Source: Duganella alba (GTDB taxonomy: Bacteria; Pseudomonadota; Gammaproteobacteria; Burkholderiales; Burkholderiaceae_D). Taken from it: a stretch of DNA of 64,000 bases. A program made the translations under genes and the position numbers. The stretch lies in assembly GCF_009674495.1 (NCBI RefSeq), contig NZ_WKJN01000002.1, positions 279,017 to 343,016 on the forward strand, read 5' to 3'. The notes below the pieces were generated by a model. The model was not told where the DNA came from. It saw only the letters and a list, made by a program, of their open reading frames with translations, and did not search any database. Positions 27,991 through 36,168 of the stretch are shown here, piece after piece (position 1 is the first letter of the stretch; every line of letters begins with the position of its first letter).

Positions 27991-28168
27991 GTAGTTCTTT
28001 CCAAGGGGGGCCGATATAAACAGTTTAGCTTGTTGTCAGCACGTTCTTGACTCAGTCTGATTGATGGAACTACTCCACCGCATCATCGATGCGGCTCAGA
28101 GAGAATTTCGATTCCTCGTTCAAGTCCCCGTGTGGGACTGAAAACAGCGGCTCCGTGCCGCTGTTTTC
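27991..28168 (+). ncRNA. Candidate structured small RNA
   Basis: No protein gene fits on the plus strand here, but the last 90 bases form three consecutive hairpins. These are CCGCATC/GATGCGG (28078-28094), AGTCCC/GGGACT (28123-28139) and a 12-bp stem GAAAACAGCGGC/GCCGCTGTTTTC (28140-28168) with terminator character. With the promoter at 27957-27984 this predicts an RNA of about 178 nt. I considered 6S RNA because of the length but could not draw its closing stem. The minus-strand small ORF 28070-28357 overlaps it, so both interpretations compete. Confidence 0.35.
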
Positions 28169-28357
28169 TATTGCGCCTTCGGCTTGCGCGAAGCCGCCGG
28201 CGTCCAGCCAGGCCAGGAACAGCGTCTGCTGGTAGCCGTGCCACAGCGCCTGGGCGCTGGCGAAGGTGGCGGGACCGTGGCTGCAGCGTTGCAGCAGCAG
28301 GGCGGTGCGGTGGGTGGCGGCCTGGGCTTGCGCCGCTGGGTTGGCGATATAAGTCAT
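28070..28357 (-). CDS. Small hypothetical protein
   Basis: This 95-residue ORF is not recognised. In its favour, AGGA stands six bases before the ATG, and the first 60 residues are Ala-rich and helix-prone with hydrophilic spacing. Against it, the last 40 codons run through a terminator-like hairpin (28140-28168), which is unusual inside a gene, and the C-terminal part looks like read-through of structured DNA. It may be a real short gene whose stop codon has been lost or shifted, or a chance frame. It is isolated between the S49 peptidase and rsuA, opposite in strand to both. Confidence 0.4.
   Translation of the reverse strand: MTYIANPAAQAQAATHRTALLLQRCSHGPATFASAQALWHGYQQTLFLAWLDAGGFAQAEGAIENSGTEPLFSVPHGDLNEESKFSLSRIDDAVE
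28140..28168. terminator. Intrinsic terminator-like hairpin
   Basis: A perfect 12-bp stem GAAAACAGCGGC/GCCGCTGTTTTC with a five-base loop has A-runs on the left and T-runs on the right, so it can terminate transcription in either direction. On the plus strand it would end the S49 peptidase transcript or the candidate RNA. On the minus strand it falls inside the small ORF. Confidence 0.7.
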
Positions 28358-28438
28358 AGCATGTCCTGCTGAGATTCCGATGCGCAGTAGGGAAATTCCT
28401 AATGCAGTTTCAGTCTATCAATGGAATTCCGGCGCGGC

Positions 28439-28452
28439 TTGATATGCATCAA
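28439..28452. promoter_or_regulatory. FNR/Anr-type box upstream of rsuA
   Basis: TTGATATGCATCAA is a perfect TTGAT-N4-ATCAA palindrome ending 28 bases before the rsuA start codon. This proximal position would place it over or after the likely promoter, which suggests repression under the condition in which the FNR-like regulator binds. Confidence 0.5.
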
Positions 28453-28480
28453 GGTTGCAGACTCCTGTAAAATCGCGGCC

Positions 28481-29197
28481 ATGAGTAAATTATCCTTTGA
28501 CCGCATCCTGCAATCGCAGGGCTACGGCACCCGCAAATACTGCCGCGCGCTGATTGAAGATGGTGAAGTCACCATCAACGGCGTGGTACACGACAACTAC
28601 AAAGAGCTGATCGAGACCGATGGCCTGGTGTTCAATCTGTTCGACGAGGACGTGGTGTACCGCGAACACGTCTACATCGCGCTGTTCAAGCCGCAGAACT
28701 ATGAGTGTTCGCGCAAGCCCAGCCACCATCCCGGCGTGCTGACGCTGCTGCCGGAAGAACTGACCTGGCGCGACGTGCAGCCGGTCGGCCGGCTCGACCA
28801 CGACACCACCGGCATGCTGCTGATGTCCGACGATGGCGCCTTTATCCACGCGCAATCGTCGCCGAAGCGCCATGTGCCGAAGATTTACCAGGCCACCACG
28901 GCGGAGCCGGTCACCGACGAACTGATCGCCCAACTGCTGGCCGGCGTGCAGTTGCACGACGAACCGGCACCGCTGGCGGCGCAGACCTGCATCAAGCGCG
29001 GCGAGCACCAGCTGGAAATCGTGCTGGAGCAGGGCAAATACCACCAGGTCAAGCGCATGCTGGCGGCCGCCGGCAATCACTGCTCGGCGCTGCACCGCTC
29101 GGCCATCGGCGGCTTGGAGCTGGCCTCGCTGGAGATCGAGGAAGGCGACTGGTGCTACCTCACCGCTGAACAACTCGCGCTGCTTGCTCCCGCATGA
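28481..29197 (+). CDS. rsuA: 16S rRNA pseudouridine synthase (RsuA family)
   Basis: This enzyme converts U516 of 16S rRNA to pseudouridine in E. coli. The 238-residue protein has an N-terminal S4 domain (about residues 3-50) and the RsuA/RluB/E/F catalytic motif GRLDHDTTGMLLM with D106 as nucleophile, followed by EGKYHQVKRM-like EQGKYHQVKRML. The start is MSKLSFDR (28481); the frame is open to 28421 but that extension is not family sequence. Its stop overlaps the next start (ATGA). The four other RsuA-superfamily specificities (RluB, RluE, RluF and others) are not excluded. Confidence 0.85.
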   Translation: MSKLSFDRILQSQGYGTRKYCRALIEDGEVTINGVVHDNYKELIETDGLVFNLFDEDVVYREHVYIALFKPQNYECSRKPSHHPGVLTLLPEELTWRDVQPVGRLDHDTTGMLLMSDDGAFIHAQSSPKRHVPKIYQATTAEPVTDELIAQLLAGVQLHDEPAPLAAQTCIKRGEHQLEIVLEQGKYHQVKRMLAAAGNHCSALHRSAIGGLELASLEIEEGDWCYLTAEQLALLAPA

Positions 29198-30171
29198 AAC
29201 TCGCCACCCTCAAGGACGGCAGCCGCGACGGCCAGTTGATGGTGGTGTCGCGCGACCTGAAAAGCGCCCAGTTGGCCGACGGCGTGGCCCGCACGCTGCA
29301 ACGCGCGCTCGACGACTGGACCTTCATCTCCCCGCAACTGGATGACATCTACCAGGAACTGAACCGGGGCGGCGGCCGTCGCCGCTTCGATTTCGACCCG
29401 CAAAACTGCATGGCGCCGCTGCCGCGCGCGTTCCAGTGGGCGGACGGTTCGGCCTACGTCAACCACGTCGAGCTGGTGCGCAAGGCGCGCGGCGCCGAGC
29501 TGCCGGAGTCGTTCTGGGAAGAGCCGTTGATGTACCAGGGCGGCAGCGACGATTTCCTCGGTCCGACCGATGACATCGTGCTGGCGCACGAGGAGTGGGG
29601 CATCGATTTCGAAGCGGAAGTGGCCGTGATCACCGACGATGTGCCCATGGGGGCGACCGCCGACCAGTCGCTGCAGCGCATCCGCCTGCTGATGCTGGCC
29701 AACGATGTATCGCTGCGCAACCTGATTCCGGACGAGCTGGCCAAGGGCTTCGGCTTCGTCCAGTCCAAGCCGGCCACCAGCTTTTCGCCGGTGGCGGTCA
29801 CGCCGGACGAGCTGGGCGACGCCTGGAAGGGCGGCAAGGTGCACCTGCCCTTGTTGTCGACCTGGAACGACAAGCTGGTCGGTAAGCCGCATGCCGGCGT
29901 CGACATGGTGTTCAATTTCCCGCAGCTGATCGCCCACCTGGCCAAGTCGCGCAATGTGCGGGCCGGCTCCATCATCGGCTCCGGCACGGTGTCCAACAAG
30001 GACGCCAAACGGGGCTATTCCTGCATCGCCGAGCAGCGCTGCCTGGAGATGATCGCCGGCGGCGCGCCGCTGACGCCGTTCATGGCGTTCGGCGACACCA
30101 TCCGCATCGAGATGCTGGACGATGGCAAGTCGGTGTTCGGCGCCATCGCGCAAACCCTCACTCAACGCTGA
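29194..30171 (+). CDS. Fumarylacetoacetate hydrolase family protein
   Basis: This is a metal-dependent C-C bond hydrolase or decarboxylase of the FAH fold. The 325-residue protein has an N-terminal domain (about 1-75) like that of bacterial fumarylacetoacetases. The catalytic core has GIDFEAEVAVITDDVPMG, supplying the acidic metal ligands, and later SGTVSNKDAKRGYSCIAEQR. The true substrate is uncertain because the family covers many acylpyruvates. It is translationally coupled to rsuA, an unusual pairing of RNA modification with aromatic catabolism. Confidence 0.85.
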   Translation: MKLATLKDGSRDGQLMVVSRDLKSAQLADGVARTLQRALDDWTFISPQLDDIYQELNRGGGRRRFDFDPQNCMAPLPRAFQWADGSAYVNHVELVRKARGAELPESFWEEPLMYQGGSDDFLGPTDDIVLAHEEWGIDFEAEVAVITDDVPMGATADQSLQRIRLLMLANDVSLRNLIPDELAKGFGFVQSKPATSFSPVAVTPDELGDAWKGGKVHLPLLSTWNDKLVGKPHAGVDMVFNFPQLIAHLAKSRNVRAGSIIGSGTVSNKDAKRGYSCIAEQRCLEMIAGGAPLTPFMAFGDTIRIEMLDDGKSVFGAIAQTLTQR

Positions 30172-30191
30172 GTTTCCGTATGGAATCGTGG

Positions 30192-30216
30192 ATATGGCGG
30201 TGAAAACCCGCCGTAT
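30192..30216 (+). terminator. Hairpin between the FAH gene and flhB
   Basis: ATATGGCGG and CCGCCGTAT form a nine-pair stem including one G-U, with a seven-base loop, and TGGAAT/ATTCCA lie outside it. No U-tract follows. It is probably the 3' end structure of the FAH transcript and separates it from the flagellar genes. Confidence 0.4.
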
Positions 30217-30288
30217 TCCACCGATGCCCAGCCGCCGCCGCCATCGATAATGGCACCATCAGATTAATCCTGGCAGCAGGCAGACCCC

Positions 30289-31479
30289 ATGGCAGACGAC
30301 AGCGACGCAGAAAAGACCGAACCCGCGTCAGCGAAGCGCCTCGAGCAGGCGCGTGAAGAAGGCGACGTTCCGCGATCGCGGGAAGTGGCGACGTTTACCG
30401 TGCTGATGGCGGCTGGCGCCGGCTTGTGGATGACCGGCGACGGTCTGGTCCGCCAGCTGGAATCGGCGCTGGTGTCCGGCCTGGCGATGGACCAGGAGCA
30501 GATTTTCAATGCCGACGTGCTGTTCCACCGCATCGGCGTCGACGTGGTGCGCGTGATGCTGGCCTGCCTGCCGCTGGGCGTGGCGGTGATGGTGGTGGCG
30601 CTGGCTTCGCCGCTGCTGGTCGGCGGCTGGCTGTTCAGCAGCAAGGTGTTCACGCCGAATTTCAACAAGCTCAATCCCATCAGCGGCCTGACCAACATGA
30701 TTTCGAAGAACGCCCTGGTCGAGCTGCTCAAGGCGATCCTGAAAACGGTGGTGGTCGGTTTCGTCACCTGGATGGTGGTGCTGAAGTACAAGGACGCGGT
30801 GATCGGCCTGTCGGTCGAACCGCTGCAAATGGGCATCGGTCACATGGTCAACATGCTGGGCAGCAGCTTCCTGTTCATCGTCGGCGCGCTGGGCCTGATC
30901 GCGGGCATCGACGGCCCGTACCAGATGTGGCACTACGCCAACAAGCTGAAGATGACGCGCCAGGAACTGATCCAGGAATCCAAGGAATCCGACGGTAACC
31001 CGCAGATCAAGGGCAAGATCCGCCAGCTGCAGCGCGAGATGGCCAAGCGCCGCATGATGGCCGACGTGCCGACCGCCGACGTCATCGTCACCAATCCGAC
31101 CCACTACGCGGTGGCGCTGAAGTACGCCGACGGCATGCGCGGCGCGCCGAAGGTGGTGGCCAAGGGCACCGACGAGGTGGCCGCCAAGATCCGCGAAATC
31201 GGCAAGGAAAACAAGGTCGCGATCCTCGAAGCGCCGGCACTGGCGCGGGCGCTGCACAAGCATACCGAGATCGGCGACGAGATTCCCGAACAGCTGTACG
31301 CGGCGGTGGCCGAAGTGCTGGCCTATGTGTTCCAGCTGCGCGTGTTCAACCGCGGCGGCGGCAACCGTCCGCAAGAACCGAAGAAACTCGATGTGCCGCC
31401 GACCATGGACCCGCTCGACCCGGCCTTCATTCCCAAGAACGGCAAGAAACCCGATTTGAATAACGGAGCATCTGTATGA
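30289..31479 (+). CDS. flhB: Flagellar export-gate protein FlhB
   Basis: This inner-membrane component of the flagellar type III export gate switches substrate specificity from rod/hook to filament. The 396-residue protein has a charged N-terminus, four transmembrane helices (about 35-210) and the cytoplasmic domain with the autocleavage site NPTH at 269-272. The tail from 350 is extended. Its stop codon overlaps the flhA start (ATGA). It is the first gene of the flhB-flhA unit; in many relatives flhB follows fliR, but here it is 30 kb away. Confidence 0.97.
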   Translation: MADDSDAEKTEPASAKRLEQAREEGDVPRSREVATFTVLMAAGAGLWMTGDGLVRQLESALVSGLAMDQEQIFNADVLFHRIGVDVVRVMLACLPLGVAVMVVALASPLLVGGWLFSSKVFTPNFNKLNPISGLTNMISKNALVELLKAILKTVVVGFVTWMVVLKYKDAVIGLSVEPLQMGIGHMVNMLGSSFLFIVGALGLIAGIDGPYQMWHYANKLKMTRQELIQESKESDGNPQIKGKIRQLQREMAKRRMMADVPTADVIVTNPTHYAVALKYADGMRGAPKVVAKGTDEVAAKIREIGKENKVAILEAPALARALHKHTEIGDEIPEQLYAAVAEVLAYVFQLRVFNRGGGNRPQEPKKLDVPPTMDPLDPAFIPKNGKKPDLNNGASV

Positions 31480-33599
31480 ACGCCCTCAGCAACCTGAAGC
31501 TGCCGCCATGGCTGCAAGGCATGGCCAACGCGAAAAACAAGGGCAGCATCGCGGCGCCTATCCTGATCGTCATGCTGCTGGCGATGATGATCCTGCCGTT
31601 GCCGGCGTTTGTGCTGGATATGTTCTTCAGCTTTAACATCGCGCTGGCGGTGATCGTGCTGCTGACCTCGCTGTACACGGTGAAGCCGCTCGATTTCATG
31701 TCCTTCCCGACCATCCTGCTGGTGTCGACCATGCTGCGCCTGTCGCTGAACGTGGCCTCGACCCGCGTGGTGCTGACCGAGGGCCACACCGGCGCCGACG
31801 CGGCCGGCAAGGTGATCGAGGCTTTCGGCCACTTCCTGATCGGCGGTAACTACACGGTCGGTATCGTGGTGTTCGTGATTTTGACCATCATTAACTTTGT
31901 GGTCGTGACCAAGGGCGCCGGCCGTATCGCCGAGGTGGGCGCGCGGTTCGCCCTGGATGCGATGCCGGGCAAGCAGATGGCGATCGACGCCGACCTGAAC
32001 GCCGGCCTGATCGGTGAAGCCGACGCCAAGAAGCGCCGCAGCGAAGTGTCGATGGAAGCCGAGTTCTACGGCGCCATGGACGGTGCGTCGAAGTACGTGC
32101 GCGGCGATGCGGTGGCCGGCATCCTGGTGACGGTGATTAACGTGGTCGGCGGCCTGCTGGTCGGCCTGATCCAGCACGACATGGTGTTTGCCGACGCGCT
32201 GAAAAACTACACGCTGCTGGCCATCGGTGACGGCCTGGTGGCGCAGATCCCTTCGCTGATCATTTCGATCGCGGCCGGTATCGTGGTGTCGCGCGTGGCC
32301 AGCGACAAGGACATCGGCACGCAGCTGGTGGGCGAACTGTTTTCCAAGCCGGAAGTGCTGTACATCACGGCCGGCATCATCGGCGGCCTGGGCCTGATTC
32401 CGGGCATGCCGAACCTGGTGTTCATCATGCTGGCCGGTACGCTGGGCGGTTCGGCTTACCTGATGTCGAAGAAGAAAGTGGAAAAAGTGGCGGCCGATAC
32501 GGCCGCGGCGGAAGCGGCGGCGCCAGCCGCGGCGGCGGCGTCGGAGCAGGAGGAGGCGACCTGGCAGGACATCATGCCGGTCGATACGCTGGGCCTGGAA
32601 GTGGGCTACCGTCTGATTCCGCTGGTGGACAAGACGCAAGGCGGCGAGCTGCTCAAGCGCATCAAGGGCATCCGCAAGAAGTTCGCGCAGGAGGTGGGCT
32701 TCCTGGCGCCGCCGGTGCACATCCGCGACAACCTGGAATTGAAACCGTCGGCCTACCGCATCGCGCTCAAGGGCGTGGAAGTGGGCACCGGCGAGGCCTT
32801 CAACGGCCAGTTCCTGGCGATCAATCCGGGCATGGCGACCGGCACCTTACAGGGCATGGTCACCACCGATCCGGCCTTCGGCCTGCCGGCGGTGTGGATC
32901 GACGCCAGCCTGCGCGACCAGGCGCAGAGCATGGGCTATACCGTGGTCGATGCCGGCACGGTGGTGGCGACGCATTTGAATCACCTGATCACCACGCATG
33001 CTTCGGAGCTGCTGGGCCGGTCCGAGGTGCAGTCGCTGCTGGATCACCTGGGCAAGGAATCGCCGAAGCTGGTGGAAGACCTGGTGCCGAAGATGGTGTC
33101 GATCTCGACCTTGCAGAAGGTGCTGCAGAACCTGTTGATGGAAGGCGTGCACATCCGCGACATGCGCACCATCATCGAGACCCTGGCCGAGCATGCGGTG
33201 CATACGCAAGATCCGGGCGACCTGACGGCGCTGGTGCGGATCGCGCTGGGCCGGGCCATCGTGCAGCAGCTGTTCCCTGGTTCCGGCGAGCTGTCGGTGA
33301 TGACGCTGGACAATCGTCTGGAACGCCTGCTGATGCAGGCGCTGGCGGCCAGCGGTCCGGACGGCGCCGGCATCGAGCCGGGCCTGGCCGATACCATTGC
33401 GCAGCAGGCCGCGTCGGCCGCGCAGCAGCAGGAGGCGCTGGGCCTGACGCCGGTGCTGCTGGTGCCGGGACCGTTGCGCGCCTTGCTGTCGCGCTTCCTG
33501 CGCCGCTCGCTGCCGCAGCTGAAAGTGCTGTCGCATGCCGAGATTCCGGAAAGCAAAACCATTCGCGTCACCGCGCTGGTGGGCCAGCAGCCGACCTGA
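31476..33599 (+). CDS. flhA: Flagellar export-gate protein FlhA
   Basis: FlhA forms the nonameric cytoplasmic ring of the export gate and docks chaperone-substrate complexes. The 707-residue protein has eight transmembrane helices in the first 330 residues, with the FHIPEP-family segment around GVGARFALDAMPGKQMAIDADL near residue 155. It then has an Ala-rich linker (about 335-360) and the four-subdomain cytoplasmic part. Length and motifs are standard. Translation is coupled to flhB. Confidence 0.97.
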   Translation: MNALSNLKLPPWLQGMANAKNKGSIAAPILIVMLLAMMILPLPAFVLDMFFSFNIALAVIVLLTSLYTVKPLDFMSFPTILLVSTMLRLSLNVASTRVVLTEGHTGADAAGKVIEAFGHFLIGGNYTVGIVVFVILTIINFVVVTKGAGRIAEVGARFALDAMPGKQMAIDADLNAGLIGEADAKKRRSEVSMEAEFYGAMDGASKYVRGDAVAGILVTVINVVGGLLVGLIQHDMVFADALKNYTLLAIGDGLVAQIPSLIISIAAGIVVSRVASDKDIGTQLVGELFSKPEVLYITAGIIGGLGLIPGMPNLVFIMLAGTLGGSAYLMSKKKVEKVAADTAAAEAAAPAAAAASEQEEATWQDIMPVDTLGLEVGYRLIPLVDKTQGGELLKRIKGIRKKFAQEVGFLAPPVHIRDNLELKPSAYRIALKGVEVGTGEAFNGQFLAINPGMATGTLQGMVTTDPAFGLPAVWIDASLRDQAQSMGYTVVDAGTVVATHLNHLITTHASELLGRSEVQSLLDHLGKESPKLVEDLVPKMVSISTLQKVLQNLLMEGVHIRDMRTIIETLAEHAVHTQDPGDLTALVRIALGRAIVQQLFPGSGELSVMTLDNRLERLLMQALAASGPDGAGIEPGLADTIAQQAASAAQQQEALGLTPVLLVPGPLRALLSRFLRRSLPQLKVLSHAEIPESKTIRVTALVGQQPT

Positions 33600-33624
33600 G
33601 TTTGATCCAGGCCGTCACGCGCTG

Positions 33625-33650
33625 ATGCAGGCAGCCTAGACTGCCTGCAT
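33625..33650 (+). promoter_or_regulatory. Perfect hairpin overlapping the start codon of the Rpn-like gene
   Basis: ATGCAGGCAG and CTGCCTGCAT form a perfect ten-base-pair stem around a six-base loop. The second arm contains the first two bases of the ATG at 33649. No Shine-Dalgarno lies outside the hairpin. The structure could terminate the flhBA transcript, hide the start codon of the downstream gene, or mark the edge of an inserted segment. Confidence 0.65.
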
Positions 33651-34578
33651 GAACGACGACTACGACACGCCGTGGAAGGACGTGGTGACCGACCACTTCC
33701 CCGAATTCATGGCTTTCTATTTTCCCGTTGCGCACGCGGCGATCGACTGGTCGCGGCCGCATGATTTCCTCGACCAGGAGCTGGCCGCGTTGTCGCGCGA
33801 TGCCGAACTGGGCAAGCGGCTGGCGGACAAGCTGGTGCGTGTGCATCTGCATAGCGGCGGCGAGCAGTGGGTGCTGGTGCATCTGGAGGTGCAGGGCTGG
33901 CGCGATTCCGGTTTTGCCGAGCGCATCTTTGTTTATCACTACCGTGTCTATGACCGTTATCAACGGCCGGTCGCCAGCATGGCTGTGCTGGCGGATGACA
34001 GCACGTGCTGGCGGCCATCGTCGTTTGCTTATCGCTTGCTGGGCTGCGAGATGCGGCTGGATTTTCCGATGGCTAAATTGATGGATTACGCAGGCCGGAT
34101 GGAAGCGTTGCTGGTGGATGCCAACCCCTTTGCGCTGGTCACCGCCGCGCATTTGCTGACACGGCAAACCACGCACCGGCCGCATCGCCGCCGCATGGCC
34201 AAGTGGCGCTTGACCAAGCTACTGTATCAGCGCGACTGGGACCGGCAGCGTATCATTAATTTGTATCGGATGATCGACTGGATGATGCGTTTGCCTGCAT
34301 CGCTGGACAGCCGGATCAGGCAAGGCATCCTGCAATTGGAGAGGAGGGGAATCATGCCTTACATATCTTCCATTGAGCGAATAGGAATGGAAATCGGTCG
34401 GAAAGAAGGTCTGCAAGAAGGGCGGGCCGAACTGCTGGCGGCGTTGCTGCGCAAGCGCTTCGGGCCGCTGGATGTGGCGGTCGCGCAGCGGCTGGCGCGG
34501 GCGGATCCGGAGCAGCTTGCTGTGTGGGCGCTGAACTTTGTCGATGCGGGTTCGCTGGACGAGGTTTTCCGCGACTGA
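33649..34578 (+). CDS. Rpn-family / DUF4351-type protein (PD-(D/E)XK nuclease-like)
   Basis: This 309-residue protein resembles the recombination-promoting nuclease (Rpn, transposase_31-like) proteins. The N-terminal PD-(D/E)XK-like core holds LDQELAALSRD, LADKLVRVHL and LVHLEVQGWRD (E-x-Q near residue 83), followed by FAERIFVYHYRVYDRY. A helical middle precedes the C-terminal DUF4351-like segment LLAALLRKRFGPL with LARADPEQLAVWAL and a final LDEVF. Such proteins are widespread, multi-copy and mobile within genomes. It has no known flagellar role and interrupts the usual flhA-flhF adjacency, so I regard it as an insertion. Its start codon lies in a hairpin. Confidence 0.75.
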   Translation: MNDDYDTPWKDVVTDHFPEFMAFYFPVAHAAIDWSRPHDFLDQELAALSRDAELGKRLADKLVRVHLHSGGEQWVLVHLEVQGWRDSGFAERIFVYHYRVYDRYQRPVASMAVLADDSTCWRPSSFAYRLLGCEMRLDFPMAKLMDYAGRMEALLVDANPFALVTAAHLLTRQTTHRPHRRRMAKWRLTKLLYQRDWDRQRIINLYRMIDWMMRLPASLDSRIRQGILQLERRGIMPYISSIERIGMEIGRKEGLQEGRAELLAALLRKRFGPLDVAVAQRLARADPEQLAVWALNFVDAGSLDEVFRD

Positions 34579-34707
34579 AATGCGGCCCATTTCTGCCCCT
34601 GTTCATCAGATCATTTCCAGAGTGCATCGTCAATAATGGAACCATTGGAGTTAAGGCGTCTCGCATGGAAGACGCACTGCTCAATCTGGTTCCCTTGAGA
34701 GACGGTC
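34579..34707 (+). other. Leader of flhF with hairpins and a 17-codon upstream ORF
   Basis: The 129 bp before flhF contain AATGG-aa-CCATT (34634-34645) and GCGTCT/AGACGC (34656-34675). A short ORF from the ATG at 34665 runs 17 codons and ends at a TAA that overlaps the first codons of flhF. The ORF lacks a well-spaced Shine-Dalgarno, so a leader-peptide role is only possible. No sigma-54 or sigma-28 promoter was recognised. Confidence 0.3.
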
Positions 34708-36168
34708 ATGAACGTTAAAAAATTTACCGCACCGACTTCCCGCGAAGCGCTGCGCAAAGTCCGCGAATCCCTCGGCCCCGACGCCGTGATCCTGTCCAAT
34801 CGCCAGTCCGACGGCGTGGTGGAAATCCTCGCGCTGGCTAACGACGATGCCGCCTCGCTGGCCATGCCCGCCCCCCATTCGCCGATGGCCGAACCGGCGC
34901 CGTCGCTGGACCTCGGCGCCGTGAGCGCGGTGCCGTCCGCCGGCGGCCGCGTGGAACCACGTTTTGATGAAGAACCGCACCGTGCGCCGGTGATGGCCGC
35001 CATGCCGGCCGGCCTGCCGCCGCAGCCGCAACGCCGCGTGGTCGCCTCGCACTCGTCGCTGGCCACCAAGGTCGCCGCCGCCGCGCCGGCGCCAACGCCT
35101 GCGCCAGCACCGGTCGCGGCGCAGCCGAAAGCCGCGCCGGCGATCGACGCCAGCCAGATCGCCGCCATGGTCAGCGCCGCCGTCGCCAGCGCCAAGGAAA
35201 ATGCCGCCGTTGAAATGAGCGGCATGATGAACGAAATCCGCGCCATGCGCGGCATGATGGAAACCCAGCTGGCCGAACTGTCGTGGGGCGCGACGCAAGC
35301 GCGCGAACCGCAGAAGACCGCCGTGCTGCGCGAAATGCTGGCGGCCGGCTTCTCGGCCAGCCTGGCGCGCTACCTGATCGAAAAACTGCCGGCCGGCCGC
35401 GACGCCGCCGACAGCCTGCGCTGGATCAAGACCGTCCTCACGCGCAACCTGCAAACCATGGCCAACGAAGACGCGCTGATCGACCAGGGCGGCGTGTTCG
35501 CGCTGGTCGGCCCGACCGGCGTCGGCAAGACCACCAGCACCGCCAAGCTGGCCGCGCGCTGCGTGATGCGCCACGGCCCGGACAAGCTGGCCCTGATCAC
35601 CACCGACGCCTACCGGATCGGCGCCCACGAACAGCTGCGCATCTACGGCAAGATCCTCGGCGTGATGGTGCACTCGGTCAAGGACGAGGCCGACCTGCGC
35701 ATCGCCCTGAAGGAACTGAAGAACAAGCACACCGTGCTGATCGACACCGTCGGCGTCAGCCAGCGCGACCAGATGGTCACCGAGCAGGTGTCGATGCTGC
35801 AAGGCGCCGGCGCCCACGTCAAGCGCGTGCTGTGCCTGAACGCCACCGCCACCCAGGAAACCCTGAGCGAGGTGGTGCGCGCCTACCAGGGCAGCGGCCT
35901 GGCCGGCTGCATCATGACCAAGCTGGACGAAGCGGCCGCCATCGGCAACGCGCTCGACGTCGTGATCCGCCACAAGCTCAACCTGTTCTACGTGTCGAAC
36001 GGCCAGCGCGTGCCGGAAGACCTGCACCTGGCCGATCCGGCCTACCTGATCGACCGCGCGTTCAAATTGAAACGCGATATCGTCAACACCCAGTACCTGG
36101 ACGCCGAACTGCCGCTGCTGATGAGCGGCGCCAACGACAACGCCATGCGCGAGGTGCACCTTGGCTAA
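34708..36168 (+). CDS. flhF: Flagellar biosynthesis SRP-type GTPase FlhF
   Basis: FlhF sets the site and number of flagella at the pole or membrane. The 486-residue protein has a basic N-terminal B domain (about 1-150) with an Ala/Pro-rich linker, a helical N domain (about 150-255) and the SRP-like G domain. GTP-binding motifs are GPTGVGKTT (268-276), TTDAYRIGAHEQL and DTVGVSQRD (346-354), with TKLDEAAAIGNALDV following. Its last codons overlap the flhG TTG start. Together with FlhG it controls flagellar number in polar flagellates. Confidence 0.96.
   Translation: MNVKKFTAPTSREALRKVRESLGPDAVILSNRQSDGVVEILALANDDAASLAMPAPHSPMAEPAPSLDLGAVSAVPSAGGRVEPRFDEEPHRAPVMAAMPAGLPPQPQRRVVASHSSLATKVAAAAPAPTPAPAPVAAQPKAAPAIDASQIAAMVSAAVASAKENAAVEMSGMMNEIRAMRGMMETQLAELSWGATQAREPQKTAVLREMLAAGFSASLARYLIEKLPAGRDAADSLRWIKTVLTRNLQTMANEDALIDQGGVFALVGPTGVGKTTSTAKLAARCVMRHGPDKLALITTDAYRIGAHEQLRIYGKILGVMVHSVKDEADLRIALKELKNKHTVLIDTVGVSQRDQMVTEQVSMLQGAGAHVKRVLCLNATATQETLSEVVRAYQGSGLAGCIMTKLDEAAAIGNALDVVIRHKLNLFYVSNGQRVPEDLHLADPAYLIDRAFKLKRDIVNTQYLDAELPLLMSGANDNAMREVHLG

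Noticed and set aside
27992..28017. Sigma-28 promoter with GCCGATAT -10
   Set aside because: The -10 is close to consensus but the -35 region shows no TAAAGTTT at 11 bp, unlike the two confident FliA promoters of this window.
27991..28168. 6S RNA, tmRNA or 4.5S RNA gene
   Set aside because: Length and terminator would fit 6S RNA, but I could not form the long closing stem and central bubble, and no tmRNA or SRP RNA signature is present.
34665..34718. Leader peptide regulating flhF
   Set aside because: The 17-codon ORF overlaps the flhF start but has no well-spaced ribosome-binding site and no attenuator-like codon runs; kept only as a note in the leader entry.
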